Below, in pieces: positions 41,693 to 50,928 of a stretch of 64,000 bases of DNA. The stretch is from Pseudomonas sp. HR96 (GTDB taxonomy: Bacteria; Pseudomonadota; Gammaproteobacteria; Pseudomonadales; Pseudomonadaceae). The DNA is taken from NCBI RefSeq assembly GCF_034059295.1, contig NZ_CP139141.1, positions 598,501 to 662,500 on the forward strand. The letters are read 5' to 3'. Numbering within the stretch: position 1 is the stretch's first letter; each line of letters begins with the position of its first letter. The position numbers and the translations under genes are program-made. The notes under the pieces were generated by a model, which was given only the letters and a program-made list of their open reading frames with translations, did not search any database and was not told the origin of the DNA.

Positions 41693-42655
41693 TCATTGGG
41701 CGGCCGGGCTCAACCAGCCTCGCACCCGCTTGGCCAGCTGCTCTTCATCGGCGCCGTTGTCGCCGAGGATCGGGGTCAGGCCGATCTGCCGATACGCCGC
41801 GTCCTTGAGCCGCTTGCTGGCTTGCAGGCGTTGCTCGGCGGCGTTGCGTGCGAGGTCGCGATCGGTGTAGTAGATGTCGGCAGTCGGCACCTTCACCCCA
41901 GGCATTAGCTGCACCAGGGTGTTGACCGCGTCGGCCGGGGTGCGCACGGCGACCATCACCAGTTTCTGTACATGTGGCCCCTGCCGCTCGTTGAGGTAGC
42001 GCGCGGCCCAGTAGGCGCCGGTGCCATGGCCGATCAGGGCGATGCTGCGGGCACCCTGCTGCTGGGCGAATGCCAGGCCGGCGTCGATGCGGGCGAAGAT
42101 GCGCTCGGCATCAGCCTTGGATTCGTCCTGGGCGGCGTCGTTGGCGGGGGCCTTGTAGCCGTTTTCGGCGCCTGGCGCGGTGGCTTTCTCGACCCCGGCG
42201 CCAGCGTCCGGTGGCGACGACTTGTTGTCCGAAGATACCGGCGCCGCTGGCTCGGTGGCGGCCCGTGCAACCGGCGCGTCGACACTCAGGTCCGGCAGGG
42301 TCAGGCTCAGCGTCGCCCAGTGCGCATCCGGCAACTTGCGTCGCAGCGGGCCGACGGCTTGCGGCCAGTCGGCGGTTTCACCCGCGCCGGGGACGATCAC
42401 CGCAGTGCCCTGCGCTTCGCCGCTGTTGGCCGGTTTCCACAAGGCCAGGAAGGTATCGCTGCCGGCTTGCAACTGCTGTTGTTCATCGGCGGGCAGCTGA
42501 CGCTCCAGCGCCAGGGTGTCCTCCTGGCTGCGCTCGAGCAAGGGCGCGCGCGGTGTGGCCGCCGGCGCGGGGTCGGCCGCCAGCACGGGCAGGGCACAGG
42601 GCAGTAGCAGTGACAGGGCAAACGCTGGTAGCGTCGCGCGGTGCATGAAAGGCAT
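41693..42655 (-). CDS. DUF3530 family exported protein, alpha/beta-hydrolase-like
   Basis: 320 residues with a clear signal peptide (cleavage near LPVLA|ADP). The mature part looks like a degenerate alpha/beta hydrolase: TAVIVPGAGETADWP, and IALIGHGTGAYWAARY in place of a GxSxG nucleophile elbow, with Gly-Thr where Ser is expected. A low-complexity Ala/Pro/Ser linker occupies about residues 135-180. The family is called DUF3530 and its function is unknown. AGGA lies 7 nt before the ATG at 42655. Confidence 0.85.
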   Translation of the reverse strand: MPFMHRATLPAFALSLLLPCALPVLAADPAPAATPRAPLLERSQEDTLALERQLPADEQQQLQAGSDTFLALWKPANSGEAQGTAVIVPGAGETADWPQAVGPLRRKLPDAHWATLSLTLPDLSVDAPVARAATEPAAPVSSDNKSSPPDAGAGVEKATAPGAENGYKAPANDAAQDESKADAERIFARIDAGLAFAQQQGARSIALIGHGTGAYWAARYLNERQGPHVQKLVMVAVRTPADAVNTLVQLMPGVKVPTADIYYTDRDLARNAAEQRLQASKRLKDAAYRQIGLTPILGDNGADEEQLAKRVRGWLSPAAQ

Positions 42656-42758
42656 TGGCAGTTCCTGGCCGAATCGATTACCGGCAGACTAATAGCATTT
42701 ACCCGAAACAGCCAAGCTCGCCTGGCTGCGGCCTGCGTCGAGTCAAGAGTAGCCACCT

Positions 42759-44780
42759 GTGTTCATGAGCCTGTTGCGCCCCTTTCCGTTGCTGGCCCTG
42801 ATCTGCCAGGGTCTGCTCATGAGCCTGGCCGTGAGCCTGACCGCCTGGGCCTCACCACCCGCCGAGCCCGCCGTGAGCCTGGACAGCGCCCAGCGCCAAT
42901 GGCTCGATCAGCACCCAGGCCTGCGTGTGGGCATCGTGCTGCAAGCGCCCTATGCGCAGTTCGACCGCCGCCTGCAGCAGTTGTCGGGCGCCAATATCGA
43001 TCTGATGAACCGCCTGGCGACCCTGCTCGGGGTGCAATGGCAATGGCGCACCTACACCGACCTCGATGCGTTGCAGGAGGCCCTGCGCGAGGGCGCCATC
43101 GACCTGGCGCCGGGCCTGCTGCAAACCCCGGCCAGTCTGCGCCAGTGGGTGTTCAGCGACCCCTATCTGCGGGTTGCCCAGCTGCTGGTGGGGCCGCGCC
43201 ATGGCGCTGTGGCCGTGGACCTGGAAAAACTCGACGCCAGCGCGCGCATCGCCGTGCGCATGCCTTCGGCGGTGGCCGATTACCTGCAGCGCACCTACCC
43301 GCGCCTGGAGCTGCAACCAGTGGCGCAGGAGCGCCTGGGCCTGCAGGCGCTGGTCGGCGGGCAGGCGCACTTCGCCGTGGTGGACGAAGCGCAGTTGGGC
43401 CGCCTGGGCCGTGAGCCGGAGTTCGCCGAGCTGGCGGTGGTGGCCGATGTCGGTTTCTCGCAGTTGCTGCGCGTCGGCTCGCGGCGCGACTGGCCGATGC
43501 TTGCGGTCATCCTCCAGCGGGGCGTGCACGGCCTTGGCGCCGGCGAGCTGGACCAGTTGCGGGCGCACTGGCTGCTGCCGCAGTATCCGCGCCTGAGCGA
43601 GTCCCCGGGGTTCTGGCAGAACCTGTTCCTGTTGCTGCTGGTGCTGCTGTTGTCGAGCCTGGCCATTGTGGTCTGGCAACGCCGCCAGTTGCGCTGGACC
43701 GCGCGGGCGCTGCTGACGGCGCGCGAGCGCCTGGCCGAGCGCGAGGTGGCCGAAGAGGCGCTGCGTCTGACCCAGTTCTCCATTGAGCAGAGCACCGTGG
43801 GCATCCTCTGGGTCAACTGGGACAGCCATGTGCGCTACGCCAACCCGGCCGCCGAGCAGATCCTCGGCTACCCGCGCCGCGCTCTGCTGGACCGTCCCCT
43901 GAGTGATGTCGAACCCGGCCTGGACATGCAGGGCTGGATGAACCTGTGGAAAAACGCGCGCTCCCGCGAGCAGGTTGCGCAGAGTTACGAGAGCCAGTGT
44001 GTGCGCGCCGATGGCAGCCTGCTGCCGGTCGACCTGTCGCTGAGTTTCCTGCGCGCGCGCGACGCTGAATACCTGGTGGTCTACCTCAGCGACATCAGCG
44101 AGCGGCGGCGCACGGTCGCCGCGCTGCGCCAGAGCGAGGCGCAGCTGCGCGAGCTGTCGGCGCACCTGGAGACGGTGCGCGAAGAAGAGAAGGCGCGCAT
44201 CGCCCGCGAGGTGCACGACGAGCTGGGGCAGATGCTCACCGTGCTCAAGCTGGAAACCTCCATGTGCGAACTGGCGCATGCGCATCTCGACCCGGGCCTG
44301 CAGGAGCGCCTCAACAGCATGAAGCGCCTGATTGCGCAGCTGTTTCAGTTGGTGCGCGATGTCGCCACGGCGTTGCGCCCACCGATTCTGGATGCCGGCA
44401 TCGGCTCGGCTATCGAATGGCAGGCACGCCGGTTCGAGGCGCGCACGCAGATCCCGTGCCTGGTGCGGGTACCCGAGCACCTTCCGGAGCTCGGCGATGC
44501 CAAGTCCACGGGACTGTTCCGCGTGCTGCAGGAGGCGTTGACCAATGCCATGCGCCACGCCCAGGCGCATACTGTGCAGATCACTCTGACCCTCGAGGGG
44601 ACAAGCTTGTGCCTGGTGATCAGCGACGATGGCTGCGGTTTCCAGGTCGCTGGCCAGCGGCCGCCGTCGTTCGGCCTGGTGGGGATGCGCGAGCGGGTGC
44701 TGATGCTGGGCGGCAGCCTGGAGCTGGACAGCGAGCCGGGCGAGGGCACCAGCGTCACGGTGCGGGTGCCACTGGAATGA
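42759..44780 (+). CDS. Membrane sensor histidine kinase with solute-binding-like periplasmic domain
   Basis: A 673-residue NarX/DegS-class kinase. Order: signal segment (1-32), periplasmic SBP_bac_3-like domain (about 45-275: LRVGIVLQAPYAQFDRRL, GALDLAPGLL-type motif), membrane helix (about 292-312), PAS domain (about 345-450), HisKA_3 domain with phospho-acceptor His in AREVHDELGQ, and an HATPase domain ending VISDDGCGF...FGLVGMRERVLMLGG. It should phosphorylate the LuxR-type regulator encoded 22 bp downstream. The periplasmic fold suggests direct sensing of a small amine or amino acid. The start is GTG at 42759 or ATG at 42765; ribosome binding sites are weak for both. Confidence 0.9.
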   Translation: MFMSLLRPFPLLALICQGLLMSLAVSLTAWASPPAEPAVSLDSAQRQWLDQHPGLRVGIVLQAPYAQFDRRLQQLSGANIDLMNRLATLLGVQWQWRTYTDLDALQEALREGAIDLAPGLLQTPASLRQWVFSDPYLRVAQLLVGPRHGAVAVDLEKLDASARIAVRMPSAVADYLQRTYPRLELQPVAQERLGLQALVGGQAHFAVVDEAQLGRLGREPEFAELAVVADVGFSQLLRVGSRRDWPMLAVILQRGVHGLGAGELDQLRAHWLLPQYPRLSESPGFWQNLFLLLLVLLLSSLAIVVWQRRQLRWTARALLTARERLAEREVAEEALRLTQFSIEQSTVGILWVNWDSHVRYANPAAEQILGYPRRALLDRPLSDVEPGLDMQGWMNLWKNARSREQVAQSYESQCVRADGSLLPVDLSLSFLRARDAEYLVVYLSDISERRRTVAALRQSEAQLRELSAHLETVREEEKARIAREVHDELGQMLTVLKLETSMCELAHAHLDPGLQERLNSMKRLIAQLFQLVRDVATALRPPILDAGIGSAIEWQARRFEARTQIPCLVRVPEHLPELGDAKSTGLFRVLQEALTNAMRHAQAHTVQITLTLEGTSLCLVISDDGCGFQVAGQRPPSFGLVGMRERVLMLGGSLELDSEPGEGTSVTVRVPLE

Positions 44781-44802
44781 AATTATTGCGCGGAGCAAGG
44801 CT

Positions 44803-45432
44803 GTGATTCGGGTATTGGTAGCAGAAGACCACACCATCGTTCGCGAAGGTATCAAGCAGTTGATCGGCATGGCGCCGGACCTGGTCGTGGTGGGCGAGGC
44901 CAGCCATGGCGAGCAGTTGCTCGAGACCTTGCGCCAGGTCACCTGCGACGTCGTTTTGCTGGACATCTCCATGCCCGGGGTCAACGGCCTGGAGGCGATC
45001 CCGCGGATCCGCGCGTTGAGCCAGCCGCCGGCCATCCTTGTGCTGTCGATGCACGACGAGGCCCAGATGGCGGCCCGCGCCCTGAAAATCGGTGCGGCGG
45101 GCTATGCCACCAAGGACAGCGACCCGGCCCTGCTGCTTACGGCCATCCGCCGGGTCGCCGCCGGCAGCCGCTACATCGACCCGGACCTGGCCGACCGGAT
45201 GATCTTCGAAGTCGGCCTGACCGAATCGCGGCCGTTGCACTCGCTGCTCTCCGAGCGCGAATTCTCGGTGTTCGAGCGCCTGGCCCAAGGGGCCAACGTC
45301 AACGACATCGCCCTGCAGCTGGCGCTTAGCAACAAGACCATCAGCACCCACAAGGCGCGGCTGATGCAGAAACTCAACGTGACCTCGCTGGCCGAACTGG
45401 TGAAGTATGCGATGGAGCATCGGCTGATCTGA
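44803..45432 (+). CDS. NarL/FixJ (LuxR)-family response regulator
   Basis: 209 residues: receiver domain with acidic pocket AEDH, phospho-acceptor Asp54 in VVLLDISMPG, conserved Ser/Thr and Lys109-type TKDS, and a C-terminal LuxR helix-turn-helix (LAQGANVNDIALQLALSNKTISTHKARL). The start is GTG with GGAG upstream. It is partnered with the preceding kinase. A perfect palindrome upstream of the following ABC operon (45607-45622) is a candidate target. Confidence 0.93.
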   Translation: MIRVLVAEDHTIVREGIKQLIGMAPDLVVVGEASHGEQLLETLRQVTCDVVLLDISMPGVNGLEAIPRIRALSQPPAILVLSMHDEAQMAARALKIGAAGYATKDSDPALLLTAIRRVAAGSRYIDPDLADRMIFEVGLTESRPLHSLLSEREFSVFERLAQGANVNDIALQLALSNKTISTHKARLMQKLNVTSLAELVKYAMEHRLI

Positions 45433-45606
45433 AAGCGACGCGGGCGCTGCTGTTTGCGCCTTGGCGGTTGATCGCTTGTTCCAAAAACGACAGGGCAGAA
45501 GCTTCCCTGCACGACCGATCTTGTCCGGGAATTGCGCCAGGCCGGCTCCCTTGCCATCTGGGCCCCGCAGGGAGACGCCTGCCACATGCCCATCCGCGCC
45601 ATCCTT

Positions 45607-45622
45607 GTAGGGCAATCCCTAC
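45607..45622. promoter_or_regulatory. Palindrome upstream of the ABC transporter operon
   Basis: Perfect 6-bp inverted repeat GTAGGG-CAAT-CCCTAC, 87 bp before the ATPase start and within the 276-bp gap after the response regulator. Size and symmetry fit a dimeric LuxR-type regulator, but this is inference. I see nothing else in this gap. Confidence 0.4.
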
Positions 45623-45708
45623 GGCAAAGTCTCCGCTGCCCCGATGTGCGCCGCCGGCGCGCTTGACTACGCTGCACGCACTGCAAGTCATCAAGCAAAG
45701 GTGTGGGT

Positions 45709-46830
45709 ATGGGCGAGGTCGATTCAGGCGCGGTGGCGAGTGACGTGCTGGTCAGTTTCCGCGGCGTGCAAAAGAGTTACGACGGTGAGCAGCTGATCGT
45801 CAAGGACCTCAATCTGGATATTCGCAAGGGCGAGTTCCTGACACTGCTCGGCCCTTCCGGGTCGGGCAAGACCACCAGCCTGATGATGCTGGCCGGCTTC
45901 GAAACACCCACCGCCGGCGAGATCCTGCTGGCCGGTCGTTCGATCAATCATGTGCCGCCACACAAGCGCGATATCGGCATGGTGTTCCAGAACTACGCGC
46001 TGTTTCCGCACATGACCGTGGCCGAGAACCTGGCGTTCCCGTTGTCGGTGCGCAAGCTGAGCAAGGCCGACATCAGCGAGCGGGTCAAGCGGGTGCTGGG
46101 CATGGTCCAGCTCGACGCCTTCGCCCAACGCTACCCGGCGCAGCTGTCCGGCGGCCAGCAACAGCGCGTGGCTCTGGCTCGCGCGCTGGTGTTCGAGCCG
46201 CAGCTGGTGTTGATGGACGAACCGCTGGGCGCGCTGGACAAGCAACTGCGTGAACATATGCAGATGGAGATCAAGCACCTGCACCAGCGCCTCGGCGTCA
46301 CCGTGGTGTACGTGACCCACGACCAGGGCGAGGCGTTGACCATGTCCGACCGCGTGGCAGTCTTCCACCAGGGCGAGATCCAGCAGATCGACGCGCCACG
46401 GGCGCTCTACGAGGCGCCGAAGAACACCTTCGTGGCCAACTTCATCGGCGAGAACAACCGGCTGGCGGGCACCCTGGCAAGCCGCGACGGCGAGCGCTGC
46501 GTGATCACCCTGGCGCGCGGCGAGCAGGTCCAGGCGCTGGCGGTAAACGTTGGCCAGCCCGGCTCGCCGGTAACCTTGTCGATACGGCCCGAGCGCGTGC
46601 GCCTCAATGGCTTGAGCGACGACTGCGTCAATCGCTTCTCCGGGCGCGTCGCCGAATTCGTCTACCTGGGCGACCACGTGCGGGTGCGCCTGGAAGTGTG
46701 CGGCACGACCGATTTTCATGTGAAACAACCCATTGCCGAGCTCGACCCCGAGCTCGCCGTGGGCGATGTGGTACCGCTGGGCTGGCAGGTGGAGCACGCC
46801 CGCGCGCTCGACCCGCTGCTGAGCAACTGA
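45709..46830 (+). CDS. ABC transporter ATPase, polyamine-type (PotA family)
   Basis: 373 residues with Walker A GPSGSGKTT, Q-loop FQNYALFPHMT, signature LSGGQQQR, Walker B LVLMDEP and a C-terminal TOBE-like domain. It energises import by the two permeases downstream. The ATG at 45709 has AAAGG upstream; a GTG two codons before is an alternative. It is first in an ATPase, binding protein, permease, permease operon. The substrate is probably a polyamine or related amine. Confidence 0.93.
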   Translation: MGEVDSGAVASDVLVSFRGVQKSYDGEQLIVKDLNLDIRKGEFLTLLGPSGSGKTTSLMMLAGFETPTAGEILLAGRSINHVPPHKRDIGMVFQNYALFPHMTVAENLAFPLSVRKLSKADISERVKRVLGMVQLDAFAQRYPAQLSGGQQQRVALARALVFEPQLVLMDEPLGALDKQLREHMQMEIKHLHQRLGVTVVYVTHDQGEALTMSDRVAVFHQGEIQQIDAPRALYEAPKNTFVANFIGENNRLAGTLASRDGERCVITLARGEQVQALAVNVGQPGSPVTLSIRPERVRLNGLSDDCVNRFSGRVAEFVYLGDHVRVRLEVCGTTDFHVKQPIAELDPELAVGDVVPLGWQVEHARALDPLLSN

Positions 46831-46940
46831 TGCAGCACCCGTAACGCACCCTCGGCAAGCACAACAAGAACAGGCCCGACCCGATCGCGCCACGCCTTAC
46901 CTCTATGCCTCACCAACTTGCACTGTGGAGAGAAGAATCA

Positions 46941-47978
46941 ATGCTCAAGCACCTCAAATTCACCGCCCTGACCCTGGGCATGCTGGCAGCGGCCCAGGCG
47001 ATGGCCGCCGGCCCTGACCTCACCGTGGTGTCGTTTGGCGGCGCCAACAAGGCCGCCCAGGTCAAGGCGTTCTACGAGCCTTGGGAGCAGGCCGGCAATG
47101 GCAAGATCGTGGCGGGCGAGTACAACGGCGAAATGGCCAAGGTCAAGGCCATGGTCGACACCAAAAGCGTGACCTGGGACCTGGTCGAGGTCGAGTCGCC
47201 CGAGCTTTCGCGCGGCTGCGATGAAGACATGTTCGAGCCGATCGATCCGAAAATCTTCGGCAATCCTGGCGACTACGTCAAAGGCTCGATCCAGAGCTGC
47301 GGCGTCGGCTTCTTCGTCTGGTCCACGGTGCTGGCCTACAACGCCGACAAGCTCAAGACCGCGCCAACCAGCTGGGCGGATTTCTGGGACACCAAGAAAT
47401 TCCCCGGCAAGCGTGGCCTGCGCAAGGGTGCCAAGTACACCCTGGAATTCGCCTTGATGGCCGACGGCGTCGCACCCAAGGACGTCTACAAGGTGCTGGC
47501 GGGCAAGGATGGTCAGGACCGCGCGTTCAAGAAGCTCGACGAGCTCAAGCCCAGCATCCAGTGGTGGGAGGCCGGCGCCCAGCCGCCGCAGTACCTGGCC
47601 TCCGGTGACGTGGTCATGAGCTCGGCCTATAACGGCCGGATCGCCGCCGTGCAGAAAGAGAGCAACCTGAAGGTGGTGTGGAACGGCGGCATCTACGACT
47701 TCGATGCCTGGGCCATCCCCAAGGGTGCGAAGAACGCCGAAGCGGCGAAGAAGTTCATGGCCTACTCGGTCACCCCGGCCCAGCAGAAGATCTTCTCCGA
47801 GAACATCGCCTACGGCCCGGCCAACACCCAGGCAGTACCGTTGCTGGACAAAGGCATCCTCAAGGATATGCCGACCACCCCGGAAAACATTGCCGACCAG
47901 GTGCAGATCGACGTGAGCTTCTGGGCCGACAACGGCGAGCAGCTGGAGCAACGCTTCAACGCCTGGGCCGCCAAGTAA
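46941..47978 (+). CDS. Periplasmic binding protein of the polyamine-type ABC transporter
   Basis: 345 residues with a signal peptide (cleavage after AQAMA) and a PotD/PotF-like fold: LTVVSFGGANKAAQVKAFYEPWE, WDLVEVESPEL, SWADFWDTKKFPGKRGLR, VVWNGGIYDFDAWAIPKGAKN. The family binds putrescine, spermidine or similar compounds. The exact ligand cannot be read from sequence; a GABA/aminovalerate role is possible given lysine catabolism in this genus. GGAGAGAAG precedes the ATG. Confidence 0.92.
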   Translation: MLKHLKFTALTLGMLAAAQAMAAGPDLTVVSFGGANKAAQVKAFYEPWEQAGNGKIVAGEYNGEMAKVKAMVDTKSVTWDLVEVESPELSRGCDEDMFEPIDPKIFGNPGDYVKGSIQSCGVGFFVWSTVLAYNADKLKTAPTSWADFWDTKKFPGKRGLRKGAKYTLEFALMADGVAPKDVYKVLAGKDGQDRAFKKLDELKPSIQWWEAGAQPPQYLASGDVVMSSAYNGRIAAVQKESNLKVVWNGGIYDFDAWAIPKGAKNAEAAKKFMAYSVTPAQQKIFSENIAYGPANTQAVPLLDKGILKDMPTTPENIADQVQIDVSFWADNGEQLEQRFNAWAAK

Positions 47979-48081
47979 GGCCTGAAGCAAGGGCCAGCTG
48001 CAAGCGGGCCTGCCTGAACGCCGCGCGACCTGCGAGGGCCGCGCGGCCACTGATTTGTTGCACAGGGTTTAGGAGTTTGCG

Positions 48082-49329
48082 ATGGCCCTCACCGTACCGC
48101 TGGCCGAAGTCACCGGACCCAGCCTGAAACAGCGTCTGGCCCGTGCCGAGCGGGTCAACCGCTGGAAGGCCCAGGCCTTGATCGCGCCGCTGGTGATTTT
48201 CCTCCTGCTGGTGTTTCTGGTGCCCATCGTGGCGCTGTTGTACAAGAGTGTCGGCAACCCCGAAGTGGTCGGCGCCATGCCTCGCACCGTCGCCGCGATC
48301 GCCCACTGGGACGGCCGCGGCCTGCCTGACGAGCCGGTTTATCAAGCCCTCGCCGAAGACCTCGGCGAGGCGCGCAGGAATCAGCAATTGGGCGACTTGT
48401 CCAAGCGCCTGAACATGGAGTTGGCCGGCTACCGCAGCCTGCTGACCAAGACCGCCCGCGCGCTGCCGTTCGCCGACGCGCCGGCAAGCTGGAAAGATGC
48501 CCTGCAGAACCTCGACGAGCGCTGGGGCGACCCTGCCTACTGGCAGGCCATCCGCCGCAACGGCGGCAGCCTGACGCCGTACTACCTGTTGGCGGCCGTC
48601 GACCACCGCGTCGACGATTCCGGCCAGGTGGCACCGGCCACGCCGGACCAGGCCATCTACCTGGACATCTTCGCCCGTACCTTCTGGATGGGCCTGGTCA
48701 TTACCGTGATCTGCCTGCTGCTGGCCTATCCGCTGGCATACCTGCTGGCCAACCTGCCGGCGCGGCGCAGCAACCTGCTGATGATCATGGTGCTGCTGCC
48801 GTTCTGGACCTCGATTCTGGTGCGCGTGGCCGCCTGGATCGTGCTGCTGCAGTCCGGTGGCCTGATCAACAGCGCGCTGCTGGCCATGGGCATCATCGAC
48901 AAGCCGCTGGAACTGGTGTTCAACCGCACCGGGGTGTACATCTCCATGGTGCACATCCTGCTGCCGTTCATGATTCTGCCGATCTACAGCGTCATGAAGG
49001 GCATCTCGCCGACCTATATGCGCGCGGCGATTTCCCTGGGCTGCCATCCGTTCGCCAGTTTCTGGCGGGTGTATTTCCCGCAGACCTATGCCGGTGTCGG
49101 CGCTGGCTGCCTCCTGGTGTTCATCCTGGCCATCGGCTACTACATCACCCCGGCGCTGCTGGGCAGCCCGAACGACCAGATGGTCAGCTACTTCGTGGCC
49201 TTCTACACCAACGTCAGCATCAACTGGGGCATGGCCACTGCGCTCGGCGGCCTGTTGCTGCTGGCCACCGTGCTGCTTTACCTGATCTACAGCTGGCTGG
49301 TCGGCGCCAGCCGCCTGCGCCTGAGCTGA
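48082..49329 (+). CDS. ABC transporter permease, PotB-like, with enlarged periplasmic loop
   Basis: 415 residues, longer than usual for PotB (about 280). TM1 (about 32-54) is followed by a hydrophilic stretch of about 140 residues before TM2 (about 199-218). The remainder holds the inner-membrane core with the EAA-type coupling motif MRAAISLGCHPFASFWRVYFPQT. The extra domain should lie in the periplasm. The gene is 104 bp after the binding protein and 11 bp before the second permease. Confidence 0.92.
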   Translation: MALTVPLAEVTGPSLKQRLARAERVNRWKAQALIAPLVIFLLLVFLVPIVALLYKSVGNPEVVGAMPRTVAAIAHWDGRGLPDEPVYQALAEDLGEARRNQQLGDLSKRLNMELAGYRSLLTKTARALPFADAPASWKDALQNLDERWGDPAYWQAIRRNGGSLTPYYLLAAVDHRVDDSGQVAPATPDQAIYLDIFARTFWMGLVITVICLLLAYPLAYLLANLPARRSNLLMIMVLLPFWTSILVRVAAWIVLLQSGGLINSALLAMGIIDKPLELVFNRTGVYISMVHILLPFMILPIYSVMKGISPTYMRAAISLGCHPFASFWRVYFPQTYAGVGAGCLLVFILAIGYYITPALLGSPNDQMVSYFVAFYTNVSINWGMATALGGLLLLATVLLYLIYSWLVGASRLRLS

Positions 49330-49340
49330 GGAGCGTCGCC

Positions 49341-50165
49341 ATGTCCAATACCCCATTCATGTCGCCGGTCGAGCGGCTCTGGTACTACAGCCTGCGCATC
49401 CTGTGCGGCCTGGTGCTGCTGTTCCTGATCCTGCCGGTGCTGGTGATCGTGCCGTTGTCGTTCAACGCCGGCAGCTTCCTGGTGTACCCGTTGCAGGGCT
49501 TTTCGCTGCACTGGTACCAGGACTTCTTCGCCTCGGACGAATGGATGCGCGCGCTGCGCAACAGCATCATCGTCGCGCCGGCCGCCACCGCGCTGGCCAT
49601 GGTCTTCGGCACCCTGGCCTCGATCGGCCTGACCCGCGGCAACTTCCCCGGCAAGAGCCTGGTCATGGCCCTGGTGATTTCGCCGATGGTGGTGCCGGTG
49701 GTCATCGTCGGTGTGGCCAGCTACCTGTTCTTCGCGCCGCTGGGGCTGGGCAACAGCTTTGCCTCGTTGATCCTGGTACACGCGGTGCTCGGCGTACCGT
49801 TCGTCATCATCACCGTGTCGGCGACCTTGCAGGGCTTCAACCACAACCTGGTGCGCGCCGCTGCCAGCCTCGGCGCATCGCCACTGAAGGCATTCCTGCG
49901 GGTGACCCTGCCGCTGATCGCGCCCGGGGTGATCAGCGGGGCGCTGTTCGCCTTCGCCACCTCCTTCGACGAGGTGGTGGTAACGCTGTTTCTCGCCGGT
50001 CCCGAGCAGGCGACCCTGCCACGGCAGATGTTCAGCGGTATTCGCGAGAACCTCAGCCCGACCATCGCGGCCGCGGCGACCTTGCTGATCGCCTTCTCGG
50101 TGGTGCTGTTGCTGACCCTGGAGTGGCTGCGCGGGCGCGGCGAGAAGCTGCGCACGGCGGCCTGA
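49341..50165 (+). CDS. ABC transporter permease, PotC-like
   Basis: 274 residues with six predicted helices and coupling motif VRAAASLGASPLKAFLRVTLPLI. It forms the channel with the preceding permease. GGAG precedes the ATG. It is the last gene of the transporter operon. Confidence 0.93.
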   Translation: MSNTPFMSPVERLWYYSLRILCGLVLLFLILPVLVIVPLSFNAGSFLVYPLQGFSLHWYQDFFASDEWMRALRNSIIVAPAATALAMVFGTLASIGLTRGNFPGKSLVMALVISPMVVPVVIVGVASYLFFAPLGLGNSFASLILVHAVLGVPFVIITVSATLQGFNHNLVRAAASLGASPLKAFLRVTLPLIAPGVISGALFAFATSFDEVVVTLFLAGPEQATLPRQMFSGIRENLSPTIAAAATLLIAFSVVLLLTLEWLRGRGEKLRTAA

Positions 50166-50253
50166 ACAGCGCTTGGGGGCAGGGCGGGGGCGCGGCGGGT
50201 GGCGCGGGTGATGTACAATGCGCGCCACTGTGATATCAGCCAACAGGTGCGCC

Positions 50254-50928
50254 ATGCTGCCCTTCGTCATTGCCCCGTCCATTCTTTCTGCGGATTTCGC
50301 CCGTCTGGGCGAGGAAGTGGACAATGTCCTCGCCGCCGGCGCCGACATGATCCACTTCGATGTGATGGACAACCACTACGTGCCCAATCTGACCATCGGC
50401 CCGATGGTCTGCGCGGCGCTGCGCAAGTACGGCGTCACCGCGCCGATCGACGTGCATCTGATGGTCAGCCCGGTGGACCGCATCATCGGCGACTTCATCG
50501 AGGCCGGCGCAACCTCCATCACCTTCCACCCGGAAGCGACCCAGCACATTGATCGCTCGCTGCAGCTGGTGCGCGAAGGCGGCTGCAAGTCGGGCCTGGT
50601 GTTCAACCCGGCCACGCCGCTGAACCTGCTGGAATACGTCATGGACAAGGTCGACATGATCCTGCTCATGAGCGTCAACCCCGGCTTCGGCGGGCAGAAA
50701 TTCATCCCTGGTACATTGAACAAGCTGCGCGAAGCGCGCGCGCTGATCGACGCCAGCGGTCATGAAATTCGCCTGGAGATCGACGGTGGGGTCAACGTCA
50801 AGAACATTCGCGAGATTGCCGCGGCGGGCGCCGATACCTTCGTCGCCGGCTCGGCCATCTTCAACACACCCGACTACCGTGAAGTGATTGCCCAGATGCG
50901 CGCGGAACTGGCCCTCGCCCGCGCATGA
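50254..50928 (+). CDS. rpe: Ribulose-phosphate 3-epimerase
   Basis: A 224-residue TIM-barrel enzyme interconverting ribulose-5-phosphate and xylulose-5-phosphate. Motifs: [50 protein letters not shown] and EIDGGVN. The ATG at 50254 fits the family; the longer upstream frame does not. The stop overlaps gph by 4 bp. Confidence 0.97.
   Translation: MLPFVIAPSILSADFARLGEEVDNVLAAGADMIHFDVMDNHYVPNLTIGPMVCAALRKYGVTAPIDVHLMVSPVDRIIGDFIEAGATSITFHPEATQHIDRSLQLVREGGCKSGLVFNPATPLNLLEYVMDKVDMILLMSVNPGFGGQKFIPGTLNKLREARALIDASGHEIRLEIDGGVNVKNIREIAAAGADTFVAGSAIFNTPDYREVIAQMRAELALARA

Noticed and set aside
41693..42655. Calling the DUF3530 protein an active lipase
   Set aside because: The elbow reads GHGTGA, without the serine nucleophile of GxSxG, so activity cannot be claimed.
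45433..45708. Sigma-70 promoter with TTGACT at 45663
   Set aside because: No acceptable -10 box lies at 16-18 bp.
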